NCBI RefSeq assembly: GCF_036924715.1
Contig: NZ_JAZHSB010000001.1
Location: 434,001 to 498,000, forward strand
From: Bradyrhizobium sp. AZCC 1721
GTDB taxonomy: Bacteria; Pseudomonadota; Alphaproteobacteria; Rhizobiales; Xanthobacteraceae
Length of the DNA stretch: 64,000 bases
Direction of reading: 5' to 3'
The position numbers and the translations under genes are program-made. Every line of letters begins with the position of its first letter. The first letter of the stretch is position 1. A model generated the notes under the pieces. The model saw only the letters and a program-made list of their open reading frames with translations, was not told the origin of the DNA and made no database searches. Below, in pieces: positions 62,463 through 64,000 of this stretch.

Positions 62463-62486
62463 AGCAACGCAAGCGCAGCAAAGTAA
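62463..62486 (-). promoter_or_regulatory. TGC-rich candidate PhaR operator in the phaR/phaA gap
   Basis: The minus strand reads TACTTTGCTGCGCTTGCG followed by TTGCTC, with four TGC units, 59 bases upstream of phaR. TGC-rich DNA is the reported target of PhaR homologues, so this may mediate autoregulation. The rest of the 317-base gap (62405-62721) holds the divergent promoters but no recognisable -35/-10 pair. A CCCCCGGGGG palindrome is at 62560. Confidence 0.4.
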
Positions 62487-62721
62487 GCATTTTCAATGCG
62501 GTTCGGCTACCGTTTTGTGCGGCACGGTTAATTCCAAGGCATAGACGCTGCTATGGAAACCCCCGGGGGATCAATTTGAATGCGCCGCGGTAGGATTTTG
62601 GGCGCCGGCCGATTGACATGGGTCAACGAGGTTAACAACATAAGGTGAGAGACAGGCACGCCACCCCGGCCGCCCGCCGTCCAACCAACTCAAGCCCAAG
62701 AAACCCCATAAGGAGATGTCC

Positions 62722-63900
<1,179 letters not shown>

Positions 63901-63973
63901 ACTAAAGGCAGAGTGAGCGGTTGAATGATGAAAAGATCATCTCGCAACCGCGGCTCGAATTGGTAAAGATGAA

Positions 63974-64000
63974 ATGCCCGGTCTTCGTGCCGGGCATTTT
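63974..64000 (+). terminator. Terminator-like hairpin after phaA, running to the window edge
   Basis: ATGCCCGG, an eight-base loop and CCGGGCAT form a perfect stem followed by TTT at the window end. It lies 73 bases after the phaA stop. It is either the phaA terminator or a hairpin that lowers read-through into the next gene. Confidence 0.75.

Overview
The window looks like the chromosome of a Bradyrhizobium-type alphaproteobacterium (Rhizobiales). This is inferred from the high-GC coding pattern, a RegS/RegR redox two-component pair, several FixJ-like response regulators, polyhydroxyalkanoate (PHA) genes with PhaR next to PhaA, Liv-type ABC systems, and families of short palindromic repeats of the kind that fill Bradyrhizobium intergenic regions. 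Coding density is high. I see no tRNA, rRNA, CRISPR array, transposase or prophage. Most genes are recognisable.

Region by region. 1-7 kb: the 3'-truncated end of a SulP anion permease, regR-regS, a two-gene ABC-2 exporter and the intracellular PHA depolymerase phaZ. 7-15 kb: a YgjP-type metallopeptidase, penicillin-binding protein 1A, a DUF1330 protein, two tandem paralogous Liv-type periplasmic binding proteins without their own permeases, an O6-methylguanine methyltransferase (ogt), and an unusual micro-operon of three very small proteins (two Cys-rich, one single-span membrane peptide). 15-19 kb: a signalling island with an orphan receiver and a PAS-kinase/FixJ-like pair. 19-27.6 kb: glnD, an OsmC protein, a membrane protein, a HEAT-like orphan and mutS.

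27.8-39 kb is the most coherent block: pcaF, pcaHG, a LysR regulator, a shikimate/quinate dehydrogenase, a complete five-gene Liv-type ABC importer and a two-domain 3-dehydroshikimate dehydratase (QuiC1 type). Together they predict uptake of quinate or shikimate, oxidation to 3-dehydroshikimate, dehydration to protocatechuate, ring cleavage by PcaHG and final thiolysis by PcaF to acetyl-CoA plus succinyl-CoA. The middle steps (pcaB, C, D, I, J) are not in the window. Acetyl-CoA could feed PhaA at the right edge, so aromatic catabolism and PHA metabolism are both represented.

39-48.7 kb: a cation/proton antiporter with two universal-stress domains, an ArsR-SRPBCC-GyrI-like operon behind a perfect palindromic operator, an EmrAB-like efflux operon with its MarR regulator, Zur, a drug/metabolite transporter and a mercaptopyruvate sulfurtransferase. 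48.9-64 kb: ispG, a TauD-like dioxygenase, a Rieske oxygenase, an NTF2-like protein, a secreted caspase-like protein, DUF1345, ispA, mtgA, rpmF, a low-complexity-tailed membrane protein, a GGDEF/EAL protein with a degenerate GGDEF site, and the divergent phaR/phaA pair.

Three repeat families punctuate the gaps. One is a REP-like palindrome family, mostly in composite pairs. One is a 101-bp two-palindrome element resembling RIME, present twice. One is a CATTGCGAG-type hairpin. Two of the composite REP arrays are inverted copies of each other about 11 kb apart. Start codons were chosen from visible Shine-Dalgarno sequences, and residue numbers refer to those starts.
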